64,000 bases of DNA from an uncultured Collinsella sp. (GCA_900555555.1 USLK01000001.1:1-64000), one strand, 5' to 3'; positions 16,844 through 25,838 are shown, numbered from the stretch's first letter. Numbers and translations: made by a program. Notes: a model not told the origin generated them from the letters alone.

Positions 16844-17197
16844 TTGCCCACGATGAACCACGGTCCCAGGTCAACCGCCAATGGGAACCCGCGCGCCAGC
16901 AGGGCCGCGCAGTTCATGCCGTTCGCTGCACTCACCGGCTACTACGAGCTGGCACGCCAGGAGGAGCGGCTTACCGAGCCGAAGCACGAGCTGACCGATG
17001 AGGAGGCCCTGGCGCTCTCGCGAGCTATCACCCAGATCAAACGGGGCGACCTCGTGCGCGTCACCTATTACGACTGGGACCACTATCGCACGCTCACGGG
17101 CGCGGTGGCCCGCCTGGACCCCATATATCGCCGGATCCAGGTGATCAAAACGATTATTCCATTCGATGACATCCTTTCGATAGAACGCAACAGATAA
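16844..17197 (+). CDS. YolD-like protein
   Basis: This 117-residue protein has the YolD-like pattern: a short basic N-terminus with RAAQFMPFAALTGYYELARQEE, then a small beta-rich domain with VRVTYYDWDHYRTLTGAVARLD. YolD proteins are encoded beside Y-family polymerases and are thought to act as their UmuD-like partner. The start is TTG at 16844, six bases after AGGAGGAG; the ATG at 16853 is less well placed. It lies 24 bases after the polymerase and shares its SOS control. Confidence 0.85.
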   Translation: MPTMNHGPRSTANGNPRASRAAQFMPFAALTGYYELARQEERLTEPKHELTDEEALALSRAITQIKRGDLVRVTYYDWDHYRTLTGAVARLDPIYRRIQVIKTIIPFDDILSIERNR

Positions 17198-17275
17198 TGT
17201 ATGCCCCAAACGGGTACCCAAAGGACAGCCGTGCAACAATGCCGATAACGACACACCGATAGCAAAAGGAGCACC

Positions 17276-18520
17276 ATGAACGACTTCGTGTTTTCCTCGC
17301 CAACTAAATTCGTATTTGGCGCCGGAACCGTCGACCGCGTCGGAAATGAAGCGGCCTTCGCAGGATACAAAAAAGTCCTCCTGGTCTATGGCCAGGGATC
17401 AGTCGTCCGCACGGGCACGCTCGACCGCGTCAAACGATCGCTTGAGCACGCGGGCATCGCGTACGCGGAGCTCGGCGGGGTCCGCCCGAATCCGGAAATC
17501 GAGCTGGTACGCGCAGGCATAAAGCTGGCCAAAGACGAAGAGGTCGATGCGGTGCTGCCCGTTGGCGGAGGCTCGGCGATGGACTGCGCAAAAGCCGTGG
17601 CGCTCGGCGTATGCTACAACGGGGATATCTGGGACTTCTGGTGCAAACGGGCGGTTCCCGAGTCGTGCCTGCCGATTATCGCCGTCGTGACCATACCCGC
17701 ATCCGGCTCAGAGGCTTCCAACTCATGCGTCATCACCAACGATGCCCAGGGGCGCAAGTGCGGCTGCAACAGCGAACTCATCCGCCCCGCTATCGCCGTG
17801 CTCGACCCGGAACTCACCTTCAGCTTGCCGCCCTACCAAACGGCCGCGGGCGTCACCGACATCATCGCCCATGTCCTGGAACGTTTCTTCTCAGGAGAAC
17901 CTGCCGTGGGAATAACCGATAACATCGCATGCGGCATCGTGCGCGCCGTCATGGGCGCCGCATCACGGGTCCTGCAAGACCCGAGCGATTATGATGCCCG
18001 CGCCGAGATCATGTGGGCGGGAACCCTCGCACACAACGGGCTCGCCGGCTGCGGCCTCGGCATTCCCGGACAGCGCGACGGCGATTGGAGCTGCCATGCC
18101 CTTGAACATGAGCTCTCGGCCCTCGATCCGAGCATCGCCCACGGCGCCGGACTTGCGGTCATGATCCCCACATGGATGCGCTACGTCTGGCACAGCCATC
18201 CCGAGCGCTTCCTCACATTCGGCGAGCTCGTTTTCGGAATCGAGCCCGTTGACCCCGAAGTCGATGATCTGTCGGGCATCGATGAGGAGATCACCACCGA
18301 ACGTGCCGAGCGCGACGCGGTAAACGCAACCATCGACGAGCTGCAGGCCTTCTTCCTTTCCATGGGGATGCCCCAGACATTGGACGACCTTGGCATCAGC
18401 GCAAGCGATATCGATCGCCTGGTAGATGGAATCCGCATCAACAAGGGAGAAGCGCTCGGCACATTCAAAACCCTCGACCTTGAAGACGTGAAAACGATCT
18501 ACGGAAACGCCCTGCAGTAA
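17276..18520 (+). CDS. Iron-containing alcohol dehydrogenase (BDH/YqhD-like)
   Basis: This 414-residue group III dehydrogenase has the NAD(P)-binding GGGSAMDCAKA near 97-107. Metal ligands can be placed in GVTDIIAHVLE (Asp and His) and in DWSCHALEHELSA and SIAHGAGLA (two His). It reduces aldehydes to alcohols or the reverse, in the cytoplasm. The subgroup is the butanol-dehydrogenase/YqhD type, which usually prefers NADPH. The start follows AAAAGGAG. A LUD-domain gene begins 26 bases downstream, so the two are one unit and may share redox metabolism. Confidence 0.9.
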   Translation: MNDFVFSSPTKFVFGAGTVDRVGNEAAFAGYKKVLLVYGQGSVVRTGTLDRVKRSLEHAGIAYAELGGVRPNPEIELVRAGIKLAKDEEVDAVLPVGGGSAMDCAKAVALGVCYNGDIWDFWCKRAVPESCLPIIAVVTIPASGSEASNSCVITNDAQGRKCGCNSELIRPAIAVLDPELTFSLPPYQTAAGVTDIIAHVLERFFSGEPAVGITDNIACGIVRAVMGAASRVLQDPSDYDARAEIMWAGTLAHNGLAGCGLGIPGQRDGDWSCHALEHELSALDPSIAHGAGLAVMIPTWMRYVWHSHPERFLTFGELVFGIEPVDPEVDDLSGIDEEITTERAERDAVNATIDELQAFFLSMGMPQTLDDLGISASDIDRLVDGIRINKGEALGTFKTLDLEDVKTIYGNALQ

Positions 18521-18546
18521 CCCCATCGACCGGAAGGTACCATGCC

Positions 18547-19185
18547 ATGAACGATGCACAGAAGGCGGCGCTGCGCGCAACCGCCGCAACGATAATCAAA
18601 AAGCTCGAACGCAACAACATAAGCGGGTACTACTGCGATTCGAGTCGCGATGCAATCGAACTCGTTCAAAAACTGGTTCCCACGGGCTCGAGCGTCACCT
18701 GGGGCGGCAGCGAGACTTTCAAGCAAACCGGGGTAAAGGACATGCTTGCCGCCGGCGCATATCACCTGATCGATGGTTCAGCCGGCGAAACACCGGAGGA
18801 ACAGGATCGGATTTGGCAAGAACAGTCCACCGCGGACTGGATGTTCATGAGCAGCAACGCCATCACGATCGATGGCGAACTCATCAACATCGATGGAAAC
18901 GCGAACAGGCTATCATTGCTCCTTCACGGCCCCAAGCATGTATGCATGCTTGTTGGGATGAACAAGGTGGTGGCAGACATCGAGAGCGGTTTCAAACGCA
19001 TCCGAACGGTCACATGCCCGGCGAACGCGGCGCGATTGCACACCGGCACCCCCTGCGAGGCAACCGGCACTTGCGCCAACTGTCATGCAAGGGCCTGCAT
19101 GTGCTGCCAGGAAGTCATTACACGGCACTCTCGCCATGAGGGCCGCATCCACGTGATCCTCATCGGTGAATCGCTGGGGTTCTAA
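18547..19185 (+). CDS. LUD-domain (LutC/DUF162-like) lactate-utilization family protein
   Basis: This 212-residue protein has the LUD signature regions SSVTWGGSETFKQTGV and DWMFMSSNAITIDGELINIDGNANRLSLLLHGP. The C-terminal part has many Cys (CANCHARACMCCQEV), more than a typical LutC, which suggests a metal or iron-sulfur site. The LutA and LutB partners are not encoded nearby, so lactate oxidation by the full LutABC complex is not supported. Pairing with an iron alcohol dehydrogenase suggests a role in small-carbon redox chemistry. The start at 18547 is reasonable but has only a weak ribosome site (GGAAGG). Confidence 0.8.
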   Translation: MNDAQKAALRATAATIIKKLERNNISGYYCDSSRDAIELVQKLVPTGSSVTWGGSETFKQTGVKDMLAAGAYHLIDGSAGETPEEQDRIWQEQSTADWMFMSSNAITIDGELINIDGNANRLSLLLHGPKHVCMLVGMNKVVADIESGFKRIRTVTCPANAARLHTGTPCEATGTCANCHARACMCCQEVITRHSRHEGRIHVILIGESLGF

Positions 19186-19200
19186 ACGTCGGCGAACATG

Positions 19201-19232
19201 AAAAGGGCCGCACCGAAAGATGCGGCCCTTTT
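19201..19232. terminator. Bidirectional intrinsic terminator
   Basis: AAAAGGGCCGCA pairs perfectly with TGCGGCCCTTTT around an eight-base loop, giving a U tract in both directions. It separates two convergent genes. Confidence 0.9.
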
Positions 19233-19254
19233 GACAGGCGTAACCGTGATGGCG

Positions 19255-21174
19255 TTAGTCGGACTCAGACGAAGGCTCGTTATCGTCCGATGGGGACGCC
19301 TCCCCCTCAGAGGGCGCTGCCGCATGCTCATCACCCGCAGAAGCATGCACACCCTTGAACGATTTGACCTCGATAACGCCTGAGCCGCGGTCCTGATCCT
19401 CCTCATGCTTCGCACAACCGAACTCGATCGTATCGCCGACCTTGTAGCGAACGATGGAGATCATATCGGGAAGCTCGAAATCATAAATAGGTTCCTGGCC
19501 ATCGAGCGTGATGTAGAAATGCGAGTTGCCCTCGATGACAGCCTGCGCGATGTTTGAGATGGTTCCAGATACCTGCTCTTCAACGCTTGCCCGCGCAGCC
19601 TCCTCATCGGATAGCATACCGTCGTCGGCAAGCATCGACAGGTACTTCTCCTGGGTGGCGGCGACGGTGCTCCCTGTGGCGACGCTCTGGTAATGCTCCA
19701 CGTTGATCATGGCATACATCTTGACCAGGCCCGCATTATCCTTAAGAGCCATGAAGTACGTGGGCTGCCCGGAAACATTGAGCAGCAGCGGGAAGGTAGC
19801 CTGATACTTGAGGTTTTGGACCTGGCCCTCGGCGCTTGCCATGGCCGAGTCTTCGGTTGCACCCGCAATGGGATAGTAATGCGACTCGCCGGTGCGCTGG
19901 TTCACCAGGATAAAGCCCACATTGGAGCTGTCGGCAGTCACAGAGGACACGCCGGAATACAGGTAGATATCGCCATCCTGCGCCAGATAGTTATATCCAA
20001 GCTCTCCATCCGTACCGCGGGTCGTGCGAACAACGCCCTGCTGGCCCAACCAAGAGTTAAGCCATCCGCGGTTATACATGCCGCTCCAGTTGTACTGCTG
20101 AATCAAAAGGTCGCTCGGATACGCTCGGTCCACCCATTTGGGGCAATCCTTGATGTCGTAGTCCTTCGTCTCTCCCGTGCAAGCATTCACAAGCACCACG
20201 CGCTGGATCGTGGTTCCCTCAAACAGTCCGATCGTGCGGCGCTGCACCGGGAAGACCCACCAGGGCGTACCGTCCTCGTCAAGCTCGAAACTCTTTTGAT
20301 CGAACATGTACGTAGGATACTTGAGCTGGACATAACGGTCGATGTTGCGCGCAAGGGGCTCGCTCTCGCTATAGCGAATCGGCTCCTTCAAGCGTACGAC
20401 CTCCGCCTCCTGGGTCACCATGTCAACCAGCACGTACGCGGGAATGCCTTTGGATCGATTGCTGAACCACTTGAAAAGATCGGCATAGGTGAGCGGGCTC
20501 ACGCGTACCGGGCGACCCTTGTAATTGATCTGGCTATAGGCATCGGAAATCTCGAACTGCGACACGTACTCGGGAATAGAGCCCATGGCGCGCGAGCCGA
20601 GAAGCTGTGCGGAGGTACGGTCGATAACGGGGACCTCTGAATAATCGACCTCTTCGATATCGGAGGCGAAATCGCCCTCCTGTGTTTTGAGGACCGTGGC
20701 GAAGCGCTCGGCATTGCCCGGCATGAAGGGCTGGCCCATAAGGATGCCCAGGAAGAACGCCACGAACACCGCAACGGGGACCGCGATCAGCCTAGAGAAC
20801 AGCTTGCCGTTGCGCTCGCTGCGCAGTGAGGCGATTTTAAGTGCGAAGATCGCCACCACGGCAGCGAGCAGAATCCAACTCCACACGCGCGGGCTCTGAA
20901 AGTTGAGGGCCGGGTGGAACCACCAATAGCACGCGATGCCGACCAGCACCAAGGCGACCAGCACGAAGACCAGCGCACGGCGGCTCCACTGCGCCAAGCG
21001 GTCGACCAAATGAGAATCATGGTGAGGTGGACGGGCTCCCCCGCCGGTCCCCTGAGAGGAGGTGGAGGAACCGGGTTCCTCCACCGTGGCATCGACCGGG
21101 ATCGAATCGTCATCCTCGACGTTCATCCCCATCATGCGCAGCATATCGATCAAATCGTTGTGGTCTCGCGACAC
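19255..21174 (-). CDS. Uncharacterised membrane protein with large extracytoplasmic domain
   Basis: I do not recognise this 639-residue protein. The first 66 residues are acidic and polar. Three hydrophobic helices follow at about 67-85, 97-115 and 128-146. The remaining 490 residues contain no membrane helix, so they probably lie outside the cell. That part is rich in aromatic and beta-type sequence such as YPTYMFDQKSFELDEDGTPWW, QRRTIGLFEG and QYNWSGMYNRGWLNSWLG. The last 35 residues are acidic and low in complexity. Its start is GTG at 21174 with GAAGGAG upstream. It is a single-gene unit, divergent from an ABC exporter. Confidence 0.8.
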   Translation of the reverse strand: MSRDHNDLIDMLRMMGMNVEDDDSIPVDATVEEPGSSTSSQGTGGGARPPHHDSHLVDRLAQWSRRALVFVLVALVLVGIACYWWFHPALNFQSPRVWSWILLAAVVAIFALKIASLRSERNGKLFSRLIAVPVAVFVAFFLGILMGQPFMPGNAERFATVLKTQEGDFASDIEEVDYSEVPVIDRTSAQLLGSRAMGSIPEYVSQFEISDAYSQINYKGRPVRVSPLTYADLFKWFSNRSKGIPAYVLVDMVTQEAEVVRLKEPIRYSESEPLARNIDRYVQLKYPTYMFDQKSFELDEDGTPWWVFPVQRRTIGLFEGTTIQRVVLVNACTGETKDYDIKDCPKWVDRAYPSDLLIQQYNWSGMYNRGWLNSWLGQQGVVRTTRGTDGELGYNYLAQDGDIYLYSGVSSVTADSSNVGFILVNQRTGESHYYPIAGATEDSAMASAEGQVQNLKYQATFPLLLNVSGQPTYFMALKDNAGLVKMYAMINVEHYQSVATGSTVAATQEKYLSMLADDGMLSDEEAARASVEEQVSGTISNIAQAVIEGNSHFYITLDGQEPIYDFELPDMISIVRYKVGDTIEFGCAKHEEDQDRGSGVIEVKSFKGVHASAGDEHAAAPSEGEASPSDDNEPSSESD

Positions 21175-21307
21175 CGGTACTCCTTCTTCTTGTCAGTTAA
21201 ATATCACCATGATACCCACAGAGCGGTTTTTCAACAGCACGCGACGGTTGCGCCAAAGCCGTCCGCCCGGGAAAATAGAAGGCGACAAACCGGTGAGAGG
21301 GAGACGC

Positions 21308-23113
21308 ATGTCGCAGAGAAACGTCAGCAAACTCGAAAAAGATGCCGTCCGGCGCACCCTGCGCCGCTTTTGGGACGTCACCCGCAAAAAGCCCGGCGCC
21401 GCCGCGCTGGCGGTGTTCACCTCGGTGGCCTATATCGTGCTGCTCACCTACGTGAACACCTGGGTCATGGGCCTTATCGTGGACCGCGTGCAGGCCGAAC
21501 CGGTGGCCGCCAACCAGGTATGGGAGGTCTTCGGCGGCTACATCCTGGCGCTGCTGGCCGTCAACGCCGTGGGACAGATCTGTTCCAAGCTGCAGGACTA
21601 TGCCGTCTACAAGTTGCAGATCAACGGCAACTACACGCTCGCCCGCCTGTGCTTCGACACGCTGTCAAACCAGTCCATGACGTTCCACACGAGCCGTTTC
21701 GGAGGCTCGCTCGTAAGCCAGACCAGCAAGTTCATGAGCGGCTACACGCAGATGGTCGACGTGGTGGTCTATTCGCTCATTCCCACCATCGCCTCCACCG
21801 TGGCCACCATCGTGGCGCTGCTGCCGGTGGTCCCGAGCTACGTGGCGCTGCTGGCCATGATGCTCGCGGGCTATGTGTTTATCGCCACCAAGATGTACCA
21901 GCGTATCCTGCCGCTTTCCACCGCGACGGCCGCGGCCCAAAACAAACTGTCCGGCGTACTGTCCGATGCCGTGACCAATATCCTGGCCGTCAAGACCTGC
22001 GGGCGCGAGGACTACGAGAAGGAGCTGTTCGACGCAGCAGACACCGAGGCGATGCACGCCGAGAGCCGCAGCATGCGCGCCACGATGCAGCGCGGGTTCA
22101 CCACGAGCTTCATCATCACCGTCATCATGCTCGTCGTCTCCGTGTTCGTCTGCGGCGGCAACGCGTGGTTCGGCATCTCGGCCGGTACGCTCGTGATGAT
22201 GTTCAGCTACACCTACCAGCTCACCATGCGCTTCAACTACATCAACACCATGATGCAGCGCATGAACCGCGCCGTGGGCGATGCGAGCGAAATGGCGCGC
22301 ATCTTAGACGAGCCGCGCTTGGTCGAGGACGCGCCCGGCGCGCCCGAGCTCAACGTGGCCGCAGGCGATATCGACTTCGAGCACCTGGGCTTCGCCTATG
22401 CCGATGCGGCCGATGGCGACCGCGTGTTCACCGACCTCAACCTGCACATCCCCGCCGGCCAACGCGTGGGCCTGGTGGGACGATCCGGCTCTGGAAAGAC
22501 GACGCTCACCAAGCTGCTGCTGCGCCTATCCGACGTGCAGGACGGCAAGGTGCTCGTCGACGGCCAGGATATCTCGGCCTGCACCCAGCAGAGCCTGCGC
22601 CGCCAGATAGCCTACGTCCCCCAGGAGGCGCTGCTGTTCCACCGCTCCATCCGCGAGAATATCGCCTACGGCCGCCCTGATGCCACCGATGAGGAGATCC
22701 TGCGCGCGGCCGAGCAGGCCAACGCCCGCGAGTTCATCGACCGGCTGCCGCAGGGGCTCGACACCATGGTGGGCGAACGCGGCGTGAAGCTCTCCGGCGG
22801 CCAGCGCCAGCGCGTGGCGATCGCCCGTGCCATCCTGGCCGATGCGCCGATCCTGGTGCTGGACGAGGCCACGAGCGCACTGGACTCCGAGAGCGAGGCC
22901 CTGGTGCAGGACGCACTGGAGAACCTCATGCGCGGTCGCACCGCCATCGTGGTGGCGCACCGGCTTTCCACCGTTGCCGCGCTCGACCGCATCGTGGTGC
23001 TGCACGATGGCGAAATCGTCGAGGACGGCACGCATGCCGAGCTGGCCGCGGCGGACGGGGAATACGCCGCGCTGTGGAACCGTCAGACCGGCGCATTTTT
23101 GGAAACGGAATAG
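21308..23113 (+). CDS. ABC exporter, fused membrane and ATPase domains
   Basis: This 601-residue half-transporter has six membrane helices in its first 320 residues, then a nucleotide-binding domain. Walker A is GRSGSGKT at 391-398, the signature LSGGQ at 495-499, Walker B ILVLDEATSALD near 510-522, and the H-loop lies in VAHRLST. It should work as a homodimer or with another half, exporting a lipid, drug or peptide. The ATG at 21308 follows GAGGGAG; longer frames cross the divergent gene. No partner half lies next to it, so homodimer action is more likely. Confidence 0.9.
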   Translation: MSQRNVSKLEKDAVRRTLRRFWDVTRKKPGAAALAVFTSVAYIVLLTYVNTWVMGLIVDRVQAEPVAANQVWEVFGGYILALLAVNAVGQICSKLQDYAVYKLQINGNYTLARLCFDTLSNQSMTFHTSRFGGSLVSQTSKFMSGYTQMVDVVVYSLIPTIASTVATIVALLPVVPSYVALLAMMLAGYVFIATKMYQRILPLSTATAAAQNKLSGVLSDAVTNILAVKTCGREDYEKELFDAADTEAMHAESRSMRATMQRGFTTSFIITVIMLVVSVFVCGGNAWFGISAGTLVMMFSYTYQLTMRFNYINTMMQRMNRAVGDASEMARILDEPRLVEDAPGAPELNVAAGDIDFEHLGFAYADAADGDRVFTDLNLHIPAGQRVGLVGRSGSGKTTLTKLLLRLSDVQDGKVLVDGQDISACTQQSLRRQIAYVPQEALLFHRSIRENIAYGRPDATDEEILRAAEQANAREFIDRLPQGLDTMVGERGVKLSGGQRQRVAIARAILADAPILVLDEATSALDSESEALVQDALENLMRGRTAIVVAHRLSTVAALDRIVVLHDGEIVEDGTHAELAAADGEYAALWNRQTGAFLETE

Positions 23114-23137
23114 GACGGGTTCCCGTACCGAACAGCG

Positions 23138-23168
23138 AAGTGCCCGTCGGCAACAGCCGCGGGCACTT
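23138..23168 (+). terminator. Terminator of the ABC exporter gene
   Basis: AAGTGCCCG pairs with CGGGCACTT around a loop, followed by a T-rich stretch. Confidence 0.75.
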
Positions 23169-23190
23169 CTTTCGCAGATCTTACATTGTG

Positions 23191-23343
23191 CTACCACCGA
23201 GCGGTTGGAAGGAACAGCCTCTCGGCCCCTTTCAACCGTCTAAAACCGTAACGCTCATAAAAGGAGCGAGCGGAACTCGTTGCGGGGTCAACAAGAAGTG
23301 CGCGCGCCCCGATGACGCCGACGACATCTCGCGCGGCATATCC
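23191..23343 (-). pseudogene. C-terminal remnant of a GNAT acetyltransferase
   Basis: A minus-strand frame of about 50 codons ends at a TAG at 23191-23193. It reads like the end of a GNAT enzyme: ALLVDPATSSARSFYERYGF, the classic acetyl-CoA-side segment. Upstream in frame there is a TGA at 23344-23346, and beyond that the nfo stop at 23378, so no N-terminal half remains. It resembles TacT-type or ordinary N-acetyltransferases. It is a decayed gene left between the ABC exporter and nfo. Confidence 0.6.
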
Positions 23344-23377
23344 TCATCGAACAAATCCGCGAAACCGTAGGACCCCC

Positions 23378-24253
23378 CTACCCCGCGAGCCCGCGCAGGT
23401 ACTTGATCTCCCCGGCGTATCCCATGAGGTCATCGTGCGGTGTCTCCAAAATGAACGGCAGGTCACGCAGGGCCGGATGCGTCACGATCCCGCGCAGCAC
23501 ATCCTCCCCGCCGCCGAGCTCAGGATTGCCAAGGTATCCGCCGCCGATCACCTCGTGACGGTCCTTGTGCGCACCGCAGGGGTTCTTGGAGTCGTTGATA
23601 TGAACGGCGCGCAGGCGCTCCAGGCCCACCACACGATCGAACTCCTCCATCACGCCACCGAGGTCATGAATGATATCGTAGCCGGCATCGCTCACATGGC
23701 AGGTGTCCAGACAAACGCCGAGCATATCGGGCGTCGCCAGAGCCGGGTTGCGTTCAGCCACCGCATCGATGATGGCACGGATCTCCTCGAAATTGCGTCC
23801 GACCTCGGTCCCCTTGCCGGCCATGCATTCCAGCAGCACACAGGTGCGCTGTCCCTCGAACATCACCTGCGCAAGGCCGTCGGCGATCATCTGGATGCCC
23901 GCCTCGGCACCCTGTTTTACATGCGAACCGGGATGGAAGTTGTAATACTGCCCCGGAAGCGCCTCCATGCGCTGCAGATCCTCGGCCATGGCGCCGAGAG
24001 CGAACTCACGCGCCTGCTCCTTGGCCGAGCACAGGTTGTATGTATAGGGGGCATGGGCCACGAGCTTGCCAAAGCCGTTTTCGTCGAGCAACCGCTGCAG
24101 TGCGGCAACATCGTCCAAATCGAGTGCCTTAACGTTGCCGCCGCGCGGATTGCGCGTGAAAAACGCAAAGGTATTGGCGCCTATTGATAGCGCCGCCTCG
24201 CCCATGGCCTCGTAACCCTTAGTGGTGGACAGATGACATCCAATGGTCAGCAT
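23378..24253 (-). CDS. nfo: Endonuclease IV (AP endonuclease)
   Basis: This 291-residue protein has the TIM-barrel Nfo pattern with zinc ligands in HAPYTYNL, LLECMAG, LDTCHVSDAGYD, HINDSKNPCGAHKDRHE and LETPHDD. It cuts at abasic sites and removes 3' blocking groups during base-excision repair in the cytoplasm. Length matches the family (about 280-290). The start has GAGGA a few bases upstream. It lies 36 bases after a flavin reductase gene and shares its promoter. A GNAT remnant follows. Confidence 0.93.
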   Translation of the reverse strand: MLTIGCHLSTTKGYEAMGEAALSIGANTFAFFTRNPRGGNVKALDLDDVAALQRLLDENGFGKLVAHAPYTYNLCSAKEQAREFALGAMAEDLQRMEALPGQYYNFHPGSHVKQGAEAGIQMIADGLAQVMFEGQRTCVLLECMAGKGTEVGRNFEEIRAIIDAVAERNPALATPDMLGVCLDTCHVSDAGYDIIHDLGGVMEEFDRVVGLERLRAVHINDSKNPCGAHKDRHEVIGGGYLGNPELGGGEDVLRGIVTHPALRDLPFILETPHDDLMGYAGEIKYLRGLAG

Positions 24254-24289
24254 CGTATTTCCTCTTCTTCGGTCTTTGACGGTCGCGGC

Positions 24290-24862
24290 TTATCGTGCGA
24301 TTCGCTCTGCAAGCGCGTCGGCCTGGGCGGAAAGGCGCACGCGATCGTCGCCGGGGAGCTCATAGGGCGCGCCGCCCCACACCTCTGCCGGCAGCACGAA
24401 CCCCTCGCCCTGTCCGTCGACGACATCCGCCTTAAGATAACCCAGCAGCGCGTGCATGTGATCGCGCACGCCCGCGGTGGCCAGTCGGCCGCCCGCGCCC
24501 GAAACCGTTACCGGCTTGGCCGTCAGCGGAAGCGGGGTATCGTAATCCCCCGCCACCAACGGACGGCTCAGCCAGTCGAGCAGGTTTTTGAGCACCGCCG
24601 GAAAACTATAGTTGTATTCGGGAGTGAAGAACCACACGGCATCTGCGGCGTCGATCTCGGCCCGCACGCGGCGAACGGCCTCAGGCGCCGGAAACTCCAC
24701 ATCCTCGTTGAAAAACGGAACGTCCGCGTAATCAAGGTACGATACGCGGGCGCGACCACCGAGCTCACATGCGGCGGCACGGGCGAGCTGGTAGTTAACC
24801 GACCCGCTGCGCAGCGAACCCACGACGAACAGCACACGAGGCAGATCTTCCAAGCTTGGCAT
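24290..24862 (-). CDS. NADPH-dependent FMN reductase (flavodoxin-fold)
   Basis: This 190-residue protein has the FMN phosphate loop GSLRSGSVN at about 15-23 and the PEYNYSFPAVLKNLLDWLSRP block, the signature of NADPH-dependent FMN or quinone reductases. It should use a bound flavin to reduce FMN, quinones or other acceptors. It is the first gene of an operon with nfo, suggesting a link with oxidative stress, though that is inferred. The ribosome site AAGGGAG lies about ten bases before the ATG. A good promoter lies just upstream. Confidence 0.87.
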   Translation of the reverse strand: MPSLEDLPRVLFVVGSLRSGSVNYQLARAAACELGGRARVSYLDYADVPFFNEDVEFPAPEAVRRVRAEIDAADAVWFFTPEYNYSFPAVLKNLLDWLSRPLVAGDYDTPLPLTAKPVTVSGAGGRLATAGVRDHMHALLGYLKADVVDGQGEGFVLPAEVWGGAPYELPGDDRVRLSAQADALAERIAR

Positions 24863-24902
24863 ACGCTATCCGCTCCCTTAATAAACGTCAGTATTGCTAT
24901 TG

Positions 24903-24930
24903 ATTTTACCGCATATCCTATCGCAGGCAA
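24903..24930 (-). promoter_or_regulatory. Promoter of the FMN reductase-nfo operon
   Basis: On the minus strand, TTGCCT at 24930-24925 and TAAAAT at 24908-24903 are separated by 16 bases, 40 bases before the start codon. Confidence 0.65.
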
Positions 24931-24960
24931 TCACGGCCTTGTCCCCGCTCGACTGCATGG

Positions 24961-25116
24961 AATTGTCAAATTTCGGTTCTACAACCTTTTCAAATGTCGG
25001 CTTCTAAACTTACTGATAAATCAATATGCATATTTATAGCTATTGATTCGCCCTTGCGTATCTACCTATCTGCACGGGCAGCGGCATCTCTCAAAATAGA
25101 CCGAAATTTGACAATT
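24961..25116. repeat. Element bounded by 17-bp perfect inverted repeats
   Basis: AATTGTCAAATTTCGGT at 24961-24977 is matched exactly by its complement at 25100-25116. The 122 bases between are AT-rich compared with the genes around. They hold a nested dyad (AATCAATA and TATTGATT) and a related direct copy, TCAAATGTCGG, 24 bases from the first TCAAATTTCGG. No supported coding frame lies inside. This could be a small non-autonomous element or a cluster of regulator sites. It occupies most of the 436-base gap before the cysteine hydrolase. Confidence 0.6.
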
Positions 25117-25298
25117 TCCTGCAGCTCTTTTCCGTCACCGCCATTCGAATCGTCTCCGATGCCCCGCGCATCGCGCAAAGCTAACTCGCCGAAAGCAAAA
25201 GCGGATATGGAAGGACGCCCCAACGCGGTATAGACCAGGTCGAAAGCACCCCATAATATGTATTTATATTACACCCATTTCGCTTCGAAAGGATCGCC

Positions 25299-25838
25299 AT
25301 GAGCAACGCGACACGGGTCCTCGTTGTCATCGATATGCAAAATGACTTCATCTCAGGTGCACTCGGAACACCCGAGGCACGAGCCATCGTAGGGCCCATA
25401 ACCCAAAAGATCACAGACTTCGAAGGCGAGGTCATTTACACCCTGGACGCCCATGATGAGCGCTATCTCGAAACGCAAGAGGGTCGCTTCCTCCCCATCC
25501 CCCACTGCATAAAGGGCTCGAAGGGATGGGAGAGCCCGAACCCGATCGCAAACGCCCTCGCGGCACGGCGGGCGGTGGCCGTTGAAAAGACCGCGTTCGG
25601 GTCCACGCGACTGGCACATTATCTGGCTCGATCAAACGCCTCCAGGCCCATCGATTCGATCGAACTCGTTGGAGTATGCACCGATATCTGCGTCGTGAGC
25701 AACGCGCTTCTCCTCAAGGCCAGCCTACCCGACACCCCGGTCACCGTTGATGCCAAACTCTGCGCCGGATCAACGCCGGCTCATCACGAGGCGGCCTTGA
25801 CGACCCTCTCATGCTGCCAGGTCGTCGTGAATAGATAG
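25299..25838 (+). CDS. Isochorismatase-like cysteine hydrolase (nicotinamidase-related)
   Basis: This 179-residue protein has the triad elements DMQNDF (Asp near 12), a Lys in VEKTAFGSTRL and the nucleophilic Cys in GVCTDICVVSNALL. The stretch DAHDERYLETQEGRFLPIPHCIKGSKGWE is close to the metal site and oxyanion region of nicotinamidases. Deamidation of nicotinamide for NAD salvage is the best guess, but related members act on other amides. The start has AAAGGA at normal spacing. It stands alone. An NAD-synthetase-like gene with lost catalytic residues occurs elsewhere in the window. Confidence 0.82.
   Translation: MSNATRVLVVIDMQNDFISGALGTPEARAIVGPITQKITDFEGEVIYTLDAHDERYLETQEGRFLPIPHCIKGSKGWESPNPIANALAARRAVAVEKTAFGSTRLAHYLARSNASRPIDSIELVGVCTDICVVSNALLLKASLPDTPVTVDAKLCAGSTPAHHEAALTTLSCCQVVVNR

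Noticed and set aside
24994..25233. A 79-codon frame inside the inverted-repeat element
   Set aside because: No ribosome site, low-complexity product, and it crosses the right arm of the repeat.
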